A stretch of DNA of 64,000 nt from Chaetorhynchus papuensis. Taxonomy: Eukaryota > Chordata > Aves > Passeriformes > Rhipiduridae. Shown here one piece after another: positions 38,502 to 51,555 of the stretch (its first letter is position 1; every line of letters starts with the position of its first letter). The notes under the pieces are model-generated. The model saw only the letters and a program-made list of their open reading frames with translations, did not search any database and had not been told where the DNA came from. The DNA is taken from assembly GCA_013396525.1 (NCBI GenBank), contig VWYX01000354.1, positions 724,157 to 788,156 of the forward strand, read 5' to 3'. The position numbers and the translations under genes were made by a program.

Positions 38502-39200
38502 TGTCGCGGTTTGACACTTCCTAAAAAAGCCAGGCACCCACAAAAAATCATTCAATCATTCTCTCCTGCTGTAGCTGAGTAGAGAAGGGGGGAAAAAACC
38601 AAAGGGCTCAATGAGTTGAGATAGCATTAGGAGAAAAAGACTCTAAGGGCAAAACTTAAATGGTATAAAGAAAGTTTATTATTAACAGAATTAAAAGAGG
38701 GTAATGAGAACTAAAATAAACCTTTAGAACACTTCTTTTTCTTCCCAGCCCCTCCCTCTTTCCCACTGACAGTGCAAGGAGGCAGGGTATGAGGGTTTTG
38801 GTCAGTTGGTCACTTCTAATTTTTCTTCTGTTCGTACAGGGAAAGAAGGGTCTTTCTTCTGTGGCATTGTGGGGTCCCCCCCGGGAGACAGTTCTCTGTG
38901 AACTTCTCCAACTTGGTTCTCTTCTCAAGAGCCGCAGCCCCCTCCAATCTGCTGCAAACGTGAATCCTTCTCACAGGCAAAAACAGGCTTCCCGAACCCG
39001 GAACTGTTGCCTGCGAGTCACTCGTCCATGTGAGTGCAGGTTTTTATAGCTCCTTTTGGCATCCACTCATTCTGTCGGGTGAGTGGACCTCTGCATCTCT
39101 CATGGACCCAATGAGCTGTGGGGGGACAGCTTACTTAACTATAGTCTTTTACCACAGCCTTCAGAGGCTTGCTTTGATTCTTGTAACATTCTCTCAGAGG
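38502..39200 (-). mobile_element. Diverged, truncated LTR of the same type as 25367-26480
   Basis: It starts TGTCGCGGTTTGACAC and follows the same order of blocks as the LTR at 25367: GAGTTGAGATA, a poly(A) signal (AATAAA on the minus strand, 38675-38680, about 175 bp in, close to the spacing in the other copy), CCCAGCCCCTCCCTCTTTCC, then GGAGACAGTTCTCTGTGAAC and an ACAGCCTTCAGAGG block near 39155. The last roughly 280 bp of the other copy have no counterpart, and I could not find a matching target duplication (left flank GTGAT). The right boundary is approximate. Antisense to MPP7. Confidence 0.75.
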
Positions 39201-41657
39201 CCTTTCTGCACTGTGCAATCACTTATTTTATATTTGAGGCAATTTAATGTTACTATGGGGATTGAAATGCTCATTGCAAACTTCAAGTAGTTAGCTATGA
39301 TTTATTCATTTCTATTTTGTTTGTGTTTTCTAAAATACATAATGCTAATTTCTTAGCAGTATTCTGTCTCTAACTGCAATTCAATTGGTATGACTAGAAT
39401 GTGATTTAAAGGCTGTGTGTATTCTAAGTTTTCCTACACCTTGTATTCATCATGCCGTAGTACTGCAGAATTGTTCATGTATTTAAGTTCCTTACTGTAC
39501 CAAAGCTGCAATGATAAGGACTATAGGAAGGTCTGGGAACAAATGAATAATTCTGCATTCAGACTGTATTTTTGTCCTGTATAAATGGGCTTACAGACCA
39601 CCACTGAGTGATGAAGATAAATTAAAGAGATGGCTAATTTTTCTGTTTCTTTCTTATGATACAGTAGGGTTCTGGAAGGAGAAAGGAAGGGAATTAAACA
39701 ATCTTTTAATTAAAATTCTACATCAAGCAAAATATGCATTCTGTTTCAGCAGAGATGATGGTATGCAATTATCATTCATGAATGGTTTTAATAGTTATTT
39801 TCATTTGTTTCTTTGTAGCCCATCATTTCTTTCTTTCCTTCTAGGTTATTTGTTTTACCTTGACTCAAAATTGTTGGTAAATTTAGACAGTGAACTCAAG
39901 AGTCTAAACCCCAGAGTTAAGGTCATATTAGTGATCAAATGAAAACCCTAATTCTTGTCTTGAAATCTCACTGTGTGAATGTTAGAACTATTCACAAATG
40001 TGTCTTTTACGGTCATGAGTGCCTTGGAATGATTTCTTTTGCTTCAGATATTTCAGATGCAGAACACAAATTGCAGATTAAGCCAAAACTAGCACTTACT
40101 CCTCCCTCAACAGTTTTTCTTTTGCTTTCTTTTTACATTCTCTTAATCCGTTGTGGCTTCTTAATGTGTAGATGCTCCTCTTTGTAGTAGTACCACTTTG
40201 TAGTGGTGCCACTAGTGGAATGAAATAATTTTTTGCAAATGTACGTGAACCTGAAACTTCGGTGGACAGGTAACAGCTTCTCTGTGTACAAGAGTGTTCC
40301 ATTATGCATCCATGTAAGTGACTAAGCCAATAAATAAATACAGAAGCTGCATGACTTTTGTCAGTGCTTTGATTTCAGACACTTGCTGTCAATACATGAT
40401 GAAAAATATAATGAAGAGAGCAGTTAGAGGAGATGTTCTTCCAACTGTTATGGACTTTCTACAACTTTCTATACTCAATGCCTGTCTTCTAGACACATCT
40501 TGATGCTTTGTGTGAGTGTTTATTTTGGCATTCTAGTTCAGATCACTAGTGCATTTTTTAAAGCAATTTCCCATCTTCTCAAGTTCTGCTGCTTTGGTTT
40601 GCATCAGCAGTCCAGTATATGAGATGAAACTAAACAAGCAGATTGGCTGCTAATGGGTATTCAGCAGGCAAGACTAGGATAGTCCAGAGGAAAACCCTGG
40701 AAATGTATATGATGTGGTGCTGAGGTCCTTAGTGCCAATTCTTCTGTTGCATTTAACAAAGGTAATGTTGCATTTTTTCATGCATGCACATAATAAAACG
40801 AATTTTGCAGGTACCTTATCTTTATGCTAAGTGATGTCTCATCCCATACAATAAAACCCAAGTAAGGGAATGTTTTTATAACTCATAAGAGGGTATAAGC
40901 TTCTGATGTTTCTCAAAAGGTGAAGCACTCTGGTCCAGAATTACTGTCTGCCCCAGAATGATGGTCAGTGCAAATAATCACAAGATCCTCTTCAGCACCT
41001 CCTGTCAGGAAGGTGTCATTACCATAAAAAAAGCTCTTATCCAGAGGTGTTGACATCTTTGAGTAGTTGGTGACACCCCGTGTGGTTGGACAGAACATTT
41101 TCACACTATGTGTGTGACAGTTCTTGTCTTTTATGTGCTGCCATGGCTCACTGCTGGCCGGGGTTTTTGGGTTACAAGTGTTTGCATATCGTAATTTTAC
41201 ATACACTTACTCTTTGCCTATGCCAACTGTTCTCTCAGAATTTGTCTTCTGTGAACTCCTTGGCACCTTTGGTACATGCTTGTCCCACTCCCCTGTTTTA
41301 TTTCTATCATATTATATTAGAACTGTACATGGAAATTAAGAAATCTGAAAGGAGAAATTAAGCTTATTTTGTAGGACTCTTTGCTTAAGATTTTTATTTT
41401 TCTGATTTAGAAAGCTATTCTTGGGTTTTGAAATAGTCCAGGCTGAGGACACTACTCTGCTTTATTATAGAAAGCTTAATTCAGTTTCTCTGGGAAAACC
41501 CAAAAACAATTTTTCTTGCTTACAAGTGTGCCAAAAATTGTATAAATTTGCAAATGATTATTTTTCCCTCTTGGGGCATAACTTCAGAGTAGATTGTCAG
41601 TTTTTGCAGAACCTCATAAATCTTACTGTACAGTGAAAAGAATAGGTAGTCATGAAA

Positions 41658-41670
41658 AAAAAAAAAAAAG
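41658..41670. repeat. Poly(A) run
   Basis: An uninterrupted A run follows TCATG near 41655. No retrocopied gene sequence is recognised upstream of it, so it is scored as a simple homopolymer. Confidence 0.7.
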
Positions 41671-42514
41671 CCCCACAACTTAGTCATCTGTTCAGCAGAG
41701 CAGCTTTTTATGTTTTATTTACAATATATAATTCTTGCTTTAACAGACTTGGTCTCATCTGTGAAGAGATTTTCAGCATTGAGGCTTTGCATGTAAATGT
41801 CAGAAGAACTTAAAACAGATGTACTATATTTCCTATTTTTAACTACGATACAGTCCTATATTTTCCATACGTTGTATAAGTTTCTAGTAGAGAGAAGTCA
41901 ATGGTATTAAACTTGCTGGACATCCAGTATTGCTGCACAATGTAAGCTAAAGTTGCCTTTTGTATTAAATAGAATTCTTTAGATTGAAGCTAAAAAAATG
42001 GTTGCAAATATGATAGATCTTATCTTGAGTAGGTGAATGCTCTCGCTTCTACTTTTGAATCCACTCTCTCAAAGTGTTCCAGGGTGATTTTAATTTTTGT
42101 TACAGTTTAATTTCATTGAGTGAAGTTTGTAAAGGGGCAAAGTATTTGCACCACCTTGTCCTGTTTTGCTTTTCATTTCTGTGTTCGGCTACTTCACATT
42201 ATTAATTTTCATCAATGTAGTTGCTTAATCTAGGTATTCAAATTTCAAATTCTACTTGTATAAGAATTGAAATTTGGAAATGCAGTGCTAGGCGTGCATG
42301 TATTAGCATGATTTAAAAATTTCATGTTTGAGAAAATAATTAACTGAAAGACAGGCTGTGGAGAGGTTGCCAAAGCATATGGCAGTGTGCACAGTAGTTT
42401 TTCTGAAGGTGTTTGTCATAAATGCAGTCATTCATCACCCTGAAGTCTGGCTAATTCAAAGGCTGCCAGGTGAGCTTGTAAATGTGCTCTGTCATCCTTG
42501 AAAGACAGCAGAGG

Positions 42515-42700
42515 TGACCTAGTGCCCAGTGAGTAGGAAAAGGCAAGTGCTGTGCTTGTCTTCAAAAAAGGCCTAAAAATACAGCATGAAGAACTAGAGT
42601 CCAGCCAGCAGTACTGTGATCTGTGGGGAAAATTTTTGAAAAAACCATCTTGGAACACATATTTAGATACAAGGAGGGAAGGAGTTGCCTGAAAATGCAT
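42515..42700 (+). mobile_element. Old CR1 reverse-transcriptase fragment
   Basis: The block AGGCAAGTGCTGTGCTTGTC followed by TTCAAAAAAGGCC resembles the CR1 segment encoding the conserved 'VFKKG' stretch. It is followed by a decayed stretch corresponding to the next part of the reverse transcriptase. It is heavily mutated with stops in all frames. Orientation is sense to MPP7. An open minus-strand frame across it is a shadow. Confidence 0.55.
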
Positions 42701-45700
42701 TTTTGGTTCACTGAAATTTTTGCTTTATCAGTGGGGTTGCACTAGATATTGCACTAGAAATCCTGTCTTACTGCATTCAGGAAGCTATTATATAAAAGTG
42801 CTGCATACATTATGAATATGTTACTTTTCCAGAAGTTAGAGGTGTGAGGTAACTTTTTATGATGCATGTGGTAATTTTATACTAATATGAAAGGTAATCC
42901 CTGTATTGCACATTGATTGCATCTTTGTGCACAGACCGGTGTTTTTTGATTTCTGTAGCTATATCCTTTAAATTACAAAGATGTAAAAGACAGATGTTGT
43001 TATCTAATGATCTGGCTTAAAAAACAGATTTAACTAACAAGGCAAACTACTATCAAATAATATCAGATATTTGGGGGAAAAACCCCACTCTGTATTGCAT
43101 CTCGAGTTGAAGTGTGCTGAGGTTGCAGTGTCTGTTACCATAGACCATGGAATGTTTATCCCTAGAGTCACTCATTGTGCTAGTAAATTAATAAAATTTT
43201 CCACCTGGTGTAGCAAAAGCCAATATCTAGAACTGTCTAGTAGCAGTTAAATTTTCTTGCTTACTTGTTTAACTTCTTTTTTTTTTGGTTAGGCAGTTAC
43301 TCTCTACAACTCCTCCATAATCAAATAAAACTATAATGATTGTCCTGAAATGCTTAACTGGAGTACAATATCCACTCTTAGGAAAATAAAAATTTGTTTT
43401 CAGTCATTTCTGGCTATAGACAGAGCCAATAGCTAGTTAAAGTTACGCTGTGCCACCTCTTGAAAACCTATTTTTGTTGCATGAATTTACAATTGTATAA
43501 CATTTTTCTCAAAGATGGGTTAAGCAAGACTGTCTCCACATTTTCTTGTTTGGTTGACTTTTTCCTTTTTCATTTTTTAAATTTCAGTTGTAAAGATATG
43601 TACAAGTGGCCCAGGATAAAACCAGCTTCATCGGCAGTGGCACTTCTTTTTTCTTTGAGAAGCTAGGCAGTAGCATAGGCAACTGCTTCTGACCGCAGAG
43701 CTGATGGGGAAGCTCAGTCTGGGTAAAATCAAGATGTTGCTGAAGCAATCAAAAAATGATGGATTTGAGACTTTTTGATTTACTGTGCCTTTTAGTTATT
43801 CAAGTTCACAGTCTAAGTAAGTCACAAATTTCTGCCAAAGTTGGGGAGCTGCAACTCCTTGTTTTGTTTAGTTTCTCTGCTTTGTGAGCTAGAAATATGA
43901 AGTTGTCCAGTCACTTACAGTTTTGTGAAATCCAGTATGAATTAGTCTAAGTGATTGCTGAGTAAACAATGTCTACATAAGCAATGTAAAATTCAGATTC
44001 ATATTCTGGAGACAGTAGTGCTTTGCATGTAGTTTCCAGATGAGAACAAATTATTTTACGACTTAGAAATCAAGTGACTGTAGTGCTTTCATGCTTCACC
44101 ATGATATGTCAGAGCTTCAGCATCCTTTAACCAATGACATACTGCGATAATCTTATTAAGATTGCAGAAATGATGAAGGAATCAATCAAGACTGAGACCT
44201 TGCTATGCCATATTGTATTAACATGCTCTTTACTTCGAACAATATATAGTCTAAATGAGGAAAAACAGATGTGGACTTAGGGTTATGAAGCACAGCAGCA
44301 GACAGGAAAAATGGCAGTCACAAGTGTCACTGATATGGCATTATCCTTGTTATGGACGTAGTTGTGAAAGTTCAGTTTAAATTAAAAAGAATGGGCTTAA
44401 AGGATGAGCTTTAAATTAAAGAGTGAGGGAATCCTAGGCAGTGGGAGGAGTGAGTGCTGCTGGGGGAGAAGTAAGCAGAGAAAAGCAAGTATGAAAGAAG
44501 GGGGAAGGTTAGAGGAACACTTGGTGCAAAAAGGAGATGATCTGGTGAACTCTGAGCATTTTCAGTGTGTGAAGCGTGGTTTGGTTGCTCTTTAAATCTA
44601 TCCCTGCTGCCTGGCATCTGTCCCACTCCTCCCTCAGCAGCTTGCTGGGGAGTGCTAGGCTATCATTGGGGATCCTGTTTCCCAAGGACATGAGGGAGTC
44701 CCCAGCCAAGTTCTGCACCCCACGTCCTCTGCCAGACCTCGTTTTCCCCTCCTTGCCAAGCACAGAAGTCCCTGATTTAGCTCCTTCTGCAACTCCTCCA
44801 ACCATCTGGAGCTCATGCCTCCTTCAGAGCAGTAGAACTAAAGCATGAAATCTATGAATGCAGTATATTTGCATTAGTTCAGACTACTGTTGTCTTTTTT
44901 TTTTTTTTTAAGATTTTAATTAATATTTGTATATCCGTGTATCTTCAGGAAAATAATGTAAATAAAGTTAAATGTTTAATGTAGTCCTTTATGCTATTCT
45001 GAAATAGCTTTAAAGAAACATGTTAGAAGTCTTAAAATACTTTGGGTCTTAAAAGCATTCATACTGGAAAAAATCTAAATTTTGAAAGGCATAACTAGTG
45101 GAGGAGGGAACAGCGTGATGTTTAAATGATGGTGCATCCTTTCCCTTTTTGAAAGAATCAAAGCACAGTGCATCTTTAACATTGATAATTCCTCATTAAG
45201 AACCTTAACTTGCTGATGGACTGCCTTTTTTTCAGATGTGTTAGAATTCATATTAGCACTACTTTGCCCTTGTTTCTGAATTATTTTAATGACGGCAGCC
45301 GCTCCGTCAAGTTGTCTGTCAAGATGTGGGTGGCAAGCTATTATTTCACTTCATAAATCATAATTTACAGGGGTTTTTATATCCCTCTTGGGGATAAACA
45401 CTTTATGCTTTGTGTTTTCAGCAGCAATATAAAATGTAATTGATACTTGAAGCAATATGTTAGAAATATGGACAGAGAAAGCCAGAGAGAAAAATCACAA
45501 ATGTTTAGTTTTTCTGTGGGTTGGTCTGCATACTGAGCATTTTTTCCATCTGATTTCATATTCTTAGCACTTCAACAGAGGATGATGATGAATTGCATTT
45601 ACGTGGTTGCTGCCTGTAGGTTACTATAAGGATGTTTAGTTACAGACAGTCAACAGACTCAACAGGGTTGTTTTGTACCATTTCTCATGCTGCTAAATAA

Positions 45701-45729
45701 ACTTATCACTTTGTACTGTTGTCTTCCAG

Positions 45730-45807
45730 ATTCATGAAAAACTGCATTATTATGAAAAACAGAACCCGGTGCCCATACTCCATGGTGCAGCAGCCTTGGC
45801 AGATGAT
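45730..45807 (+). CDS. MPP7: MPP7 third coding exon (residues 53-78)
   Basis: A 78-nt exon, phase 0 on both sides, between acceptor GTCTTCCAG and donor GTAAGT. It encodes 26 residues: IHEKLHYYEKQNPVPILHG, then AAALADD. The first half finishes the last helix of L27-N. The NPVPILHGA linker leads to the first helix of L27-C, which in MPP7 binds LIN7 (established). Long minus-strand frames crossing this exon are shadows. Confidence 0.96.
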
Positions 45808-47978
45808 GTAAGTGTCCCCTGCTGAGATCACTGGTACCAAGTCTCCCAAAAAACTGTCTGCGAACAGAACATAGTGCAAACATATGAATGTAATCCTCTG
45901 AGCTGAAATCATAAGAAGCTGCAAAGGTTTCCAAAGGTTCTGTCATCACTGGGCTTGTTGCTGATATTTGATTTTTATTCACTTGCATGTTATAAAAACA
46001 TTGTATCTAGATAGCTTCTTGTTCTGCTTTAGTAACCAAGCAATAAAAATTACAGGTTGGAACTCTACTGGGAGGGGAAAAGCTGTCAACTACTACTGTT
46101 TTGAGAAAGTCACAGACAAGAGGAATGCTTTGGAAAAATAAAGACAAATGAGATAGCAGCACTGCTGACAGAACATGAGAAACAACAAATAATATTACAG
46201 AAATTAAGCATATGAAATGCCTAGGATGGAGGCTTGTTAAAAAAAAAACAAAACTATTTAAGAAGAAGTACAGTAGTGATTTATTGATATTGGAGCTTTC
46301 CAAATTACCTTCATAACCAAAAACTAAATTGTAAAAGTGGTCAGCATTGATGGAGTAGTTAATTTCCTGTTACTATAATTTTTATTTTCAAGAAAAAAAA
46401 TCCAACCTGCCATTTCTTGCTATTTGGTTAATTCTAGGATTCAGATGAATTGTGAACACACCTGTATAAACTATGACTGAACCCGAGGTAGGCCAGAATA
46501 GAGAAATGTTTAATAAACTGTGGTTTAGGTGAAATCCAGAAATCTTTGTTGCAATTGATGATGTCAGGTTGCTTTTTGGAAAAGGCAATATGTATTCGGA
46601 TCCATTTCAAATACAGCACATTTGAAACTTCACATGCTTTATAGATGTTTTAAAATCTTAACTATCTATTTATATAATTAATAGATCTTGGTTTTTAAAT
46701 TTTACAGATGATTAAATGTCATGAATTGAGATTGGTAGCATTTTAACAAAAAATTAAATTAAACGTATTTGAAGACTATTGAAAAAAGGATACACAGTAA
46801 TCTAATCATGCTTCAGTAGGAGGAGAGTTATATCCTGTAGCATACCAACTATAATAATACATTAGCCTTGACATCAGGCATATATTAGTAATATTTTTTT
46901 AACCTTCACGTAGCTTTGAATAATGTTGATAGTAATTTTGAAAATTAGAAAGCTGGTTGAAATTCTCTTCATTAAGTTCTTGCTGACATATTAATAATCC
47001 TTGATAATATTTGTGTTATGGATCTCTGGGCTAAAATTCTCAATTAAAAAAATTTCTTATTTTTGGATGCAAAACTTAGTTTTTAATACTTTAAGAAATG
47101 CTGAGCAATCTCATTCTTTGTTCAAACCCATTTAAAATGTATAGTTTTGGAAATCCCCAAATTAAAGTACTCTGTCACTCCTCAGTTGAGACAGGTTGGA
47201 GCTTTTAACCCTAGGAATGTATTATTATGTACATATGGTAGTATTTTTAAGTGTACATGTTGGGACATGATTGTCTCTAGACATCTACCTACTTTATATG
47301 TACACCTTCTTTTTAATAGATACTCTTGCTGGTTCTTCATTAATTATGTGTAGCTGAACTGCCAGTTTTTTGGGCACTGTCCCGTAGGGTAAGGATGTCC
47401 TTTAGTGGCTGGAGTCAGGCTAGCACACTGCAGGATTTTCTATGTTTTGATAGCTATCAGCAAGTTCTGAGGAAGCAAATTTACATGCAGTGGGCGTTGT
47501 TCATGAAGTTTCAGGATTAAAGTGCTATTAATTTTTTTGGCATGTTTGTCTGACTGATTGTCGACTTCAAGGATTTGAGAGCATGTTGATGTTATAAAAC
47601 ACACTTTCATTTCAATAGGCTTTAAATTAATGCTTTCTCTTCCTACTGATAGTAATTGTTCTGTAGTTAAAGAAGGAGATATTAGCAAGTAGATATTTCC
47701 TGAGTGATTTAAAACCCAAACCTGAGGTGCTGCTATCATACATAAAATTGTTTGAGGACCGTGTTTTTTATTCTTGTGTTATTTTTTAAAGCATTTTTAG
47801 AAGTAACTATTGTGGCAAGGCTTTTCTAAACATTTTCATATTCCTGGCTGCCATACCCTCTCTCTCCTCTCCCCCAAGGACTTTTAGGCTGAATTTCCCA
47901 TCAGACATTCTGTTTGCCTCTTATTTTGGAGCAGCAGTGTCTGATGTGAGGCTCAATGATTTCACTCAAATTATCTAA

Positions 47979-48442
47979 ATATCTATCCTGGTTGCAGCCA
48001 GGACAGGGTTAATTTTTTGCTCTAGTTGGGAGAGGGCATGGTTAGGACATGGAGGTTATTCCATACCAGCTCATGTCATTTCAGAGAGTTCATGAAACCC
48101 TTTCCGAGAAGAAAGGGTTTGTTCCAATCAAGAAAAGAGGGTGGAAGAAGCCATCCAGTATTGTCTATTATCAGGGAGTTTTTCCATATGAATAATTTCT
48201 TTTCTTGCACCTTTTCTTATTAATATTGTTGCTATTATTTAGTAATAGTATATATAGTACACATACATATATATACATATAGTATAGTACATTTTCTTAT
48301 CGCTGTTTCCAGTAAATTGTTCTTACCTCATCCTGTGATCTTTGCCTTTTGTGCCTCCAGTTGGAGGGGGATGGGAAAGTGGTGCATGGTTTTAGTGGGA
48401 GTACTAAATTGGAGAATACCATTCCTAAACTACGACAATATC
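47979..48442 (+). mobile_element. Solo LTR, ERVL-type, sense orientation, with intact target duplication
   Basis: A 454-bp LTR (47984-48437) starts TATCCTGGTTGCAGCCAGGA and ends CTAAACTACGACA, flanked by the identical 5-bp repeat ATATC at 47979-47983 and 48438-48442. The expected 5' TG has become TA, consistent with a single G-to-A change. An AGTAAA poly(A)-like signal lies at 48311-48316. It resembles a second LTR type common in neoavian genomes, different from the two longer ones here, and contains an AT-rich internal patch (about 48235-48295). No internal retroviral sequence is present. It is the only LTR in the window lying in the sense direction of MPP7. Confidence 0.9.
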
Positions 48443-48798
48443 ACTGGCAGGATAGGTATATACAGCAAATAAGGCCTCTAGGTTGTTAGAAAGATTGTTC
48501 TGGCAAAAGAAGTTTCAGAACTTCCTCCAGAAGCTTTAAAGACCAGTCCCTGCTGCTCCCCACCTTGCCAGCCTCACTCCACATCTGGCCCTCTCCCTTG
48601 CTTTTTTTTCCCCTCTCTGTAGTGGCAGCTTTTCATAAAGAGCTTATTGAAATGTTATGGTTCCCTCAAGAGATCATAGAGGAGGTTTTCAGACAGGTTT
48701 TCCTGCAGTCTTTAGCATAGGAGGAGATCTCACCGTGTAAACGTATCCAGAGTATGTGATGTACTGCTTCTGGTAGCTGTATCAAATCTCAACACTTT

Positions 48799-48818
48799 AA
48801 CAACAACAACAACAACAA
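48799..48818. repeat. (AAC)n microsatellite
   Basis: About six perfect AAC units. A potentially length-variable simple repeat in intron 4. Confidence 0.9.
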
Positions 48819-50724
48819 ATCCAGTCTAAAACAGCTGAGGTGATATCTGTTTGCTAATCTGAAAACATGACTTTGTCTTTGAATCTTTGTTTTCATCCTC
48901 TTCTATCACAAGATATTAAATGTGCCTAAAACTTTCATGAAAATATTTGGAAAATTATATAAATCACATGAAGACAAGTTTTAAATTATTTCATCTCTGA
49001 AAAATATTTTCTAAATGATAAGATTAAATTTCTGTTAAAGCAGAAATGAAGTATTTTTTCTCACTATTCTAAACCTTATGTATGTGCATTTGCATTGGCA
49101 CCACCAAAGCAAACGCCAGTTCTGCTGGAGTTAATACTTGTGCACAATTCATCTGAGAGAGAAATGCTGAAATGGTCATTCTGCTGAGAGGTTTCTTGTC
49201 TTCATCAGTGAAACATGAATTAATAGATTTTATTCTCCAGTGATGAGCAGTAAACTCTAAAGAATTAAGAGAATCAAGGGTAACCCATGTCATATACCTG
49301 CTGTCATTCCTATCACAGAGTATTTTCAGCTTTGCAGGGCTTTTCCTTAAAACATGCAGACTCAATTGCAGTCAGATTACCTCAGTATTTGGCTTTGTGT
49401 CTAAAAATACTTCATTCTGACCTTTCCTACAGACATTGTTTTCTAATCTTTTGATATTAAGACACAAATATTGTTAATATTAGCACCGAGGTACTTGCTG
49501 GATATTTTTAGCTAAGAATTATGGTTAAAAGTCTGTAGGATAGTAGGTGATGAATTTTTGTTACTCTGTTTAATTTTGAAGGTTAAAAGAAAAAAAGGTA
49601 TTGAAACCATGTCTGATGTCTATAATGGCTTCTTCAAATAGATTTGTCTATTATATATAATTATGCAGAATATACATTATACATATCCATTTATCTTGAA
49701 AATGTATACAAAATGAAGTACAAATTTAAAATTAGGTTAGACAAATAAAATTACTTGCTGCAAATAACCAATCTTTCTTTGAGACATTTTTATGATACTG
49801 ATTTAATGCAAAGAAAACAAGTGATTACCTGAAATCACGTTTTGCATTATAAGCCATGTAGCTTCAGAATTTTAAACCAAAGTTCAGTGTTGTGAAATGT
49901 ATTTTAGCTTTTCCTTCTTCTGGAAAAATAGTTTGAGTCTAAAATCCTGTAGTAAAATATGCCTCTTGAGTCCAAATTAGTTGAGAATGGCATGATAAGA
50001 GAAACCCAAGATGTGAGCCAAATAGCTGTGGGATTAGAAATTAAACTGCTGCTCTATTGTTCACCAAGCCACAATTTTGTAGTATAACCAAACATAAATT
50101 ACTGATCTTGTTGCTAGGACATAGTTTGTGCATTTTACAGGCTGAATTGCTGATGACCTGTTATAAATTATATTATGATTAACCTGCTTCACGTTTAACA
50201 AGCTCCTTCCAGTGTATGTGTAAACATAATAAAAGGTTCAGATTGCTTGCACTGTCGGGGCACTTTGCTTTCTTATCCCAGTCCTAAACAGCACAGCTAC
50301 TGTGGGTTTTTGGAAGCAGTGTGGATTTCACCACCTCATTCGAAACTGTTTTTTATAGACAGTGTCAAAGTTTGATCCAGTCATTTTTACAAGCAGTTCT
50401 TTGTCTGCACGCAAAGGACCATTCACTTAAATGAAGTGCTGGGATTTGCCCCCTTTGCTATAAATCAGAATGTGATCTGGCTGCACCCTTGCCAGAAATG
50501 ATTACTTGTGTTAAACTGAGCCAAAAGGCCTGGCTTAAATCTGGTCCACTGAGGGCCAGAAACAGAAGCGCAGTGATTGATGGTGTTTTCCTTCGTGCTG
50601 GCTTCTGTTTGAACATGCTGGAAAGCAATAACCTTGAACAAGATAGATTCTGGGTTGTCACTGATGCACTGGGTAAAACAATGCTTTGCTAATGGTCTTT
50701 GTGTTGATTCCATCTCCCACCTAG

Positions 50725-50805
50725 CTGGCTGAGGAGCTGCGGAGCAAGCCACTGAGCAGTGAGATTAGAGAGCTGTTGAAACTCCTTGCAAAACCCAATC
50801 TCAAG
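50725..50805 (+). CDS. MPP7: MPP7 fourth coding exon (residues 79-105, L27-C)
   Basis: An 81-nt exon, phase 0 on both sides, between acceptor CCACCTAG and donor GTGAGG. It encodes 27 residues, LAEELRSKPLSSEIRELLKL then LAKPNLK. These are helices of the second L27 domain, with regular leucines at the packing positions. The domain's last helix should come from the next exon, which is not in the window. No disruption is seen. ORFs on the other strand here are shadows. Confidence 0.96.
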
Positions 50806-51295
50806 GTGAGGATGAGTTGCCACCTGCAAAGTGCCTTCTGCGTGGGTGTGTGTGTCTGCTTCCTTGGGCTGGGTGCGGGTTTGTCTGCTTTAATGGTACT
50901 GTGTAAGAACATATGTAGTGTTAATCAGAAATGCCTGTGATGAAGAAACACATTTAATGTTGCCTATAAATGATTGTGCTGTTACTCGTACTTATAAAAG
51001 GAATCACTTACTCGCAAGGGATATTTTAAAAAGTAGATACTTAATTTTTTTTTGCTTTTGCTTTCTTTTAATGCATGTACTTCATAAATTTGTTGCAACC
51101 GTGCTTTTACTAAAACGTTATCAGTCATATTGATTTAACTGCATCATGCGTAAGGAGGGCAACCTGGTACTTGCGACAAAATTCATGATGGAAAACATTT
51201 TTAAAAACATTTAATTTTGAAAACTTTCTGTAAAACTCCTGGGGTTCTCTGTGATGTTTTTGAGGAACTTGATACCTTTTGTCTGACAGAAGACT

Positions 51296-51555
51296 ATAGA
51301 ACCATAGAACCATTGAACCATTGAGGCTGGATGGAGGTTGTCTGGTTCAACATGCTACTCAAAGCAGGGTCAACACTGAGTTCAGAGCAGGCTACTCAGG
51401 GCTTTCTCCCATTAGGTCTTGGAAATAAATGCCTGGGAACAGTCATTCTGCAAATACTCTGTGTGGCCTCTTCCAATTCCTAATCACCCTCCTAGTGAGA
51501 ACTCTTTCCTTACATCCAGTCAGAACCTCCCCTGTGTATCATTGTTGATGCACAG
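51296..51555 (-). mobile_element. CR1 LINE 3' end with 8-bp terminal repeat, antisense
   Basis: The + strand begins with ATAGAACC twice, ATTGAACC once and a partial copy (51296-51326). This is the tandem 8-bp tail that marks CR1 3' ends, read in reverse. It is followed by a diverged CR1 3' region with GGATGGAGGTTGTCTGGTTC and CTTACATCCAGTCAGAACCT. The copy is 5'-truncated near 51555 and non-coding. Confidence 0.9.

Larger units (their letters stand above)
16392..45729 (+). other. MPP7: MPP7 intron 3
   Basis: A 29.3-kb phase-0 GT-AG intron, with donor GTAAAC and acceptor GTCTTCCAG. It contains two antisense ERVL-type LTRs, one 1.5-kb sense CR1, three older CR1 scraps, three CTCF-like motifs and a pair of X-box-like motifs, each listed separately. 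The stretches 19350-22860, 26490-31570, 31590-35340, 36890-38500 and 39200-42510 show no recognisable exon, RNA gene or repeat beyond simple A/T runs. The short ATG frames in them have no domain signature. Confidence 0.9.
45808..50724 (+). other. MPP7: MPP7 intron 4
   Basis: A 4.9-kb phase-0 intron with donor GTAAGT and acceptor CCCACCTAG. It contains one sense solo LTR (47984-48437) and an AAC microsatellite (48799-48818). The rest, 45808-47978 and 48820-50724, is AT-rich DNA without recognisable features. Confidence 0.92.
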
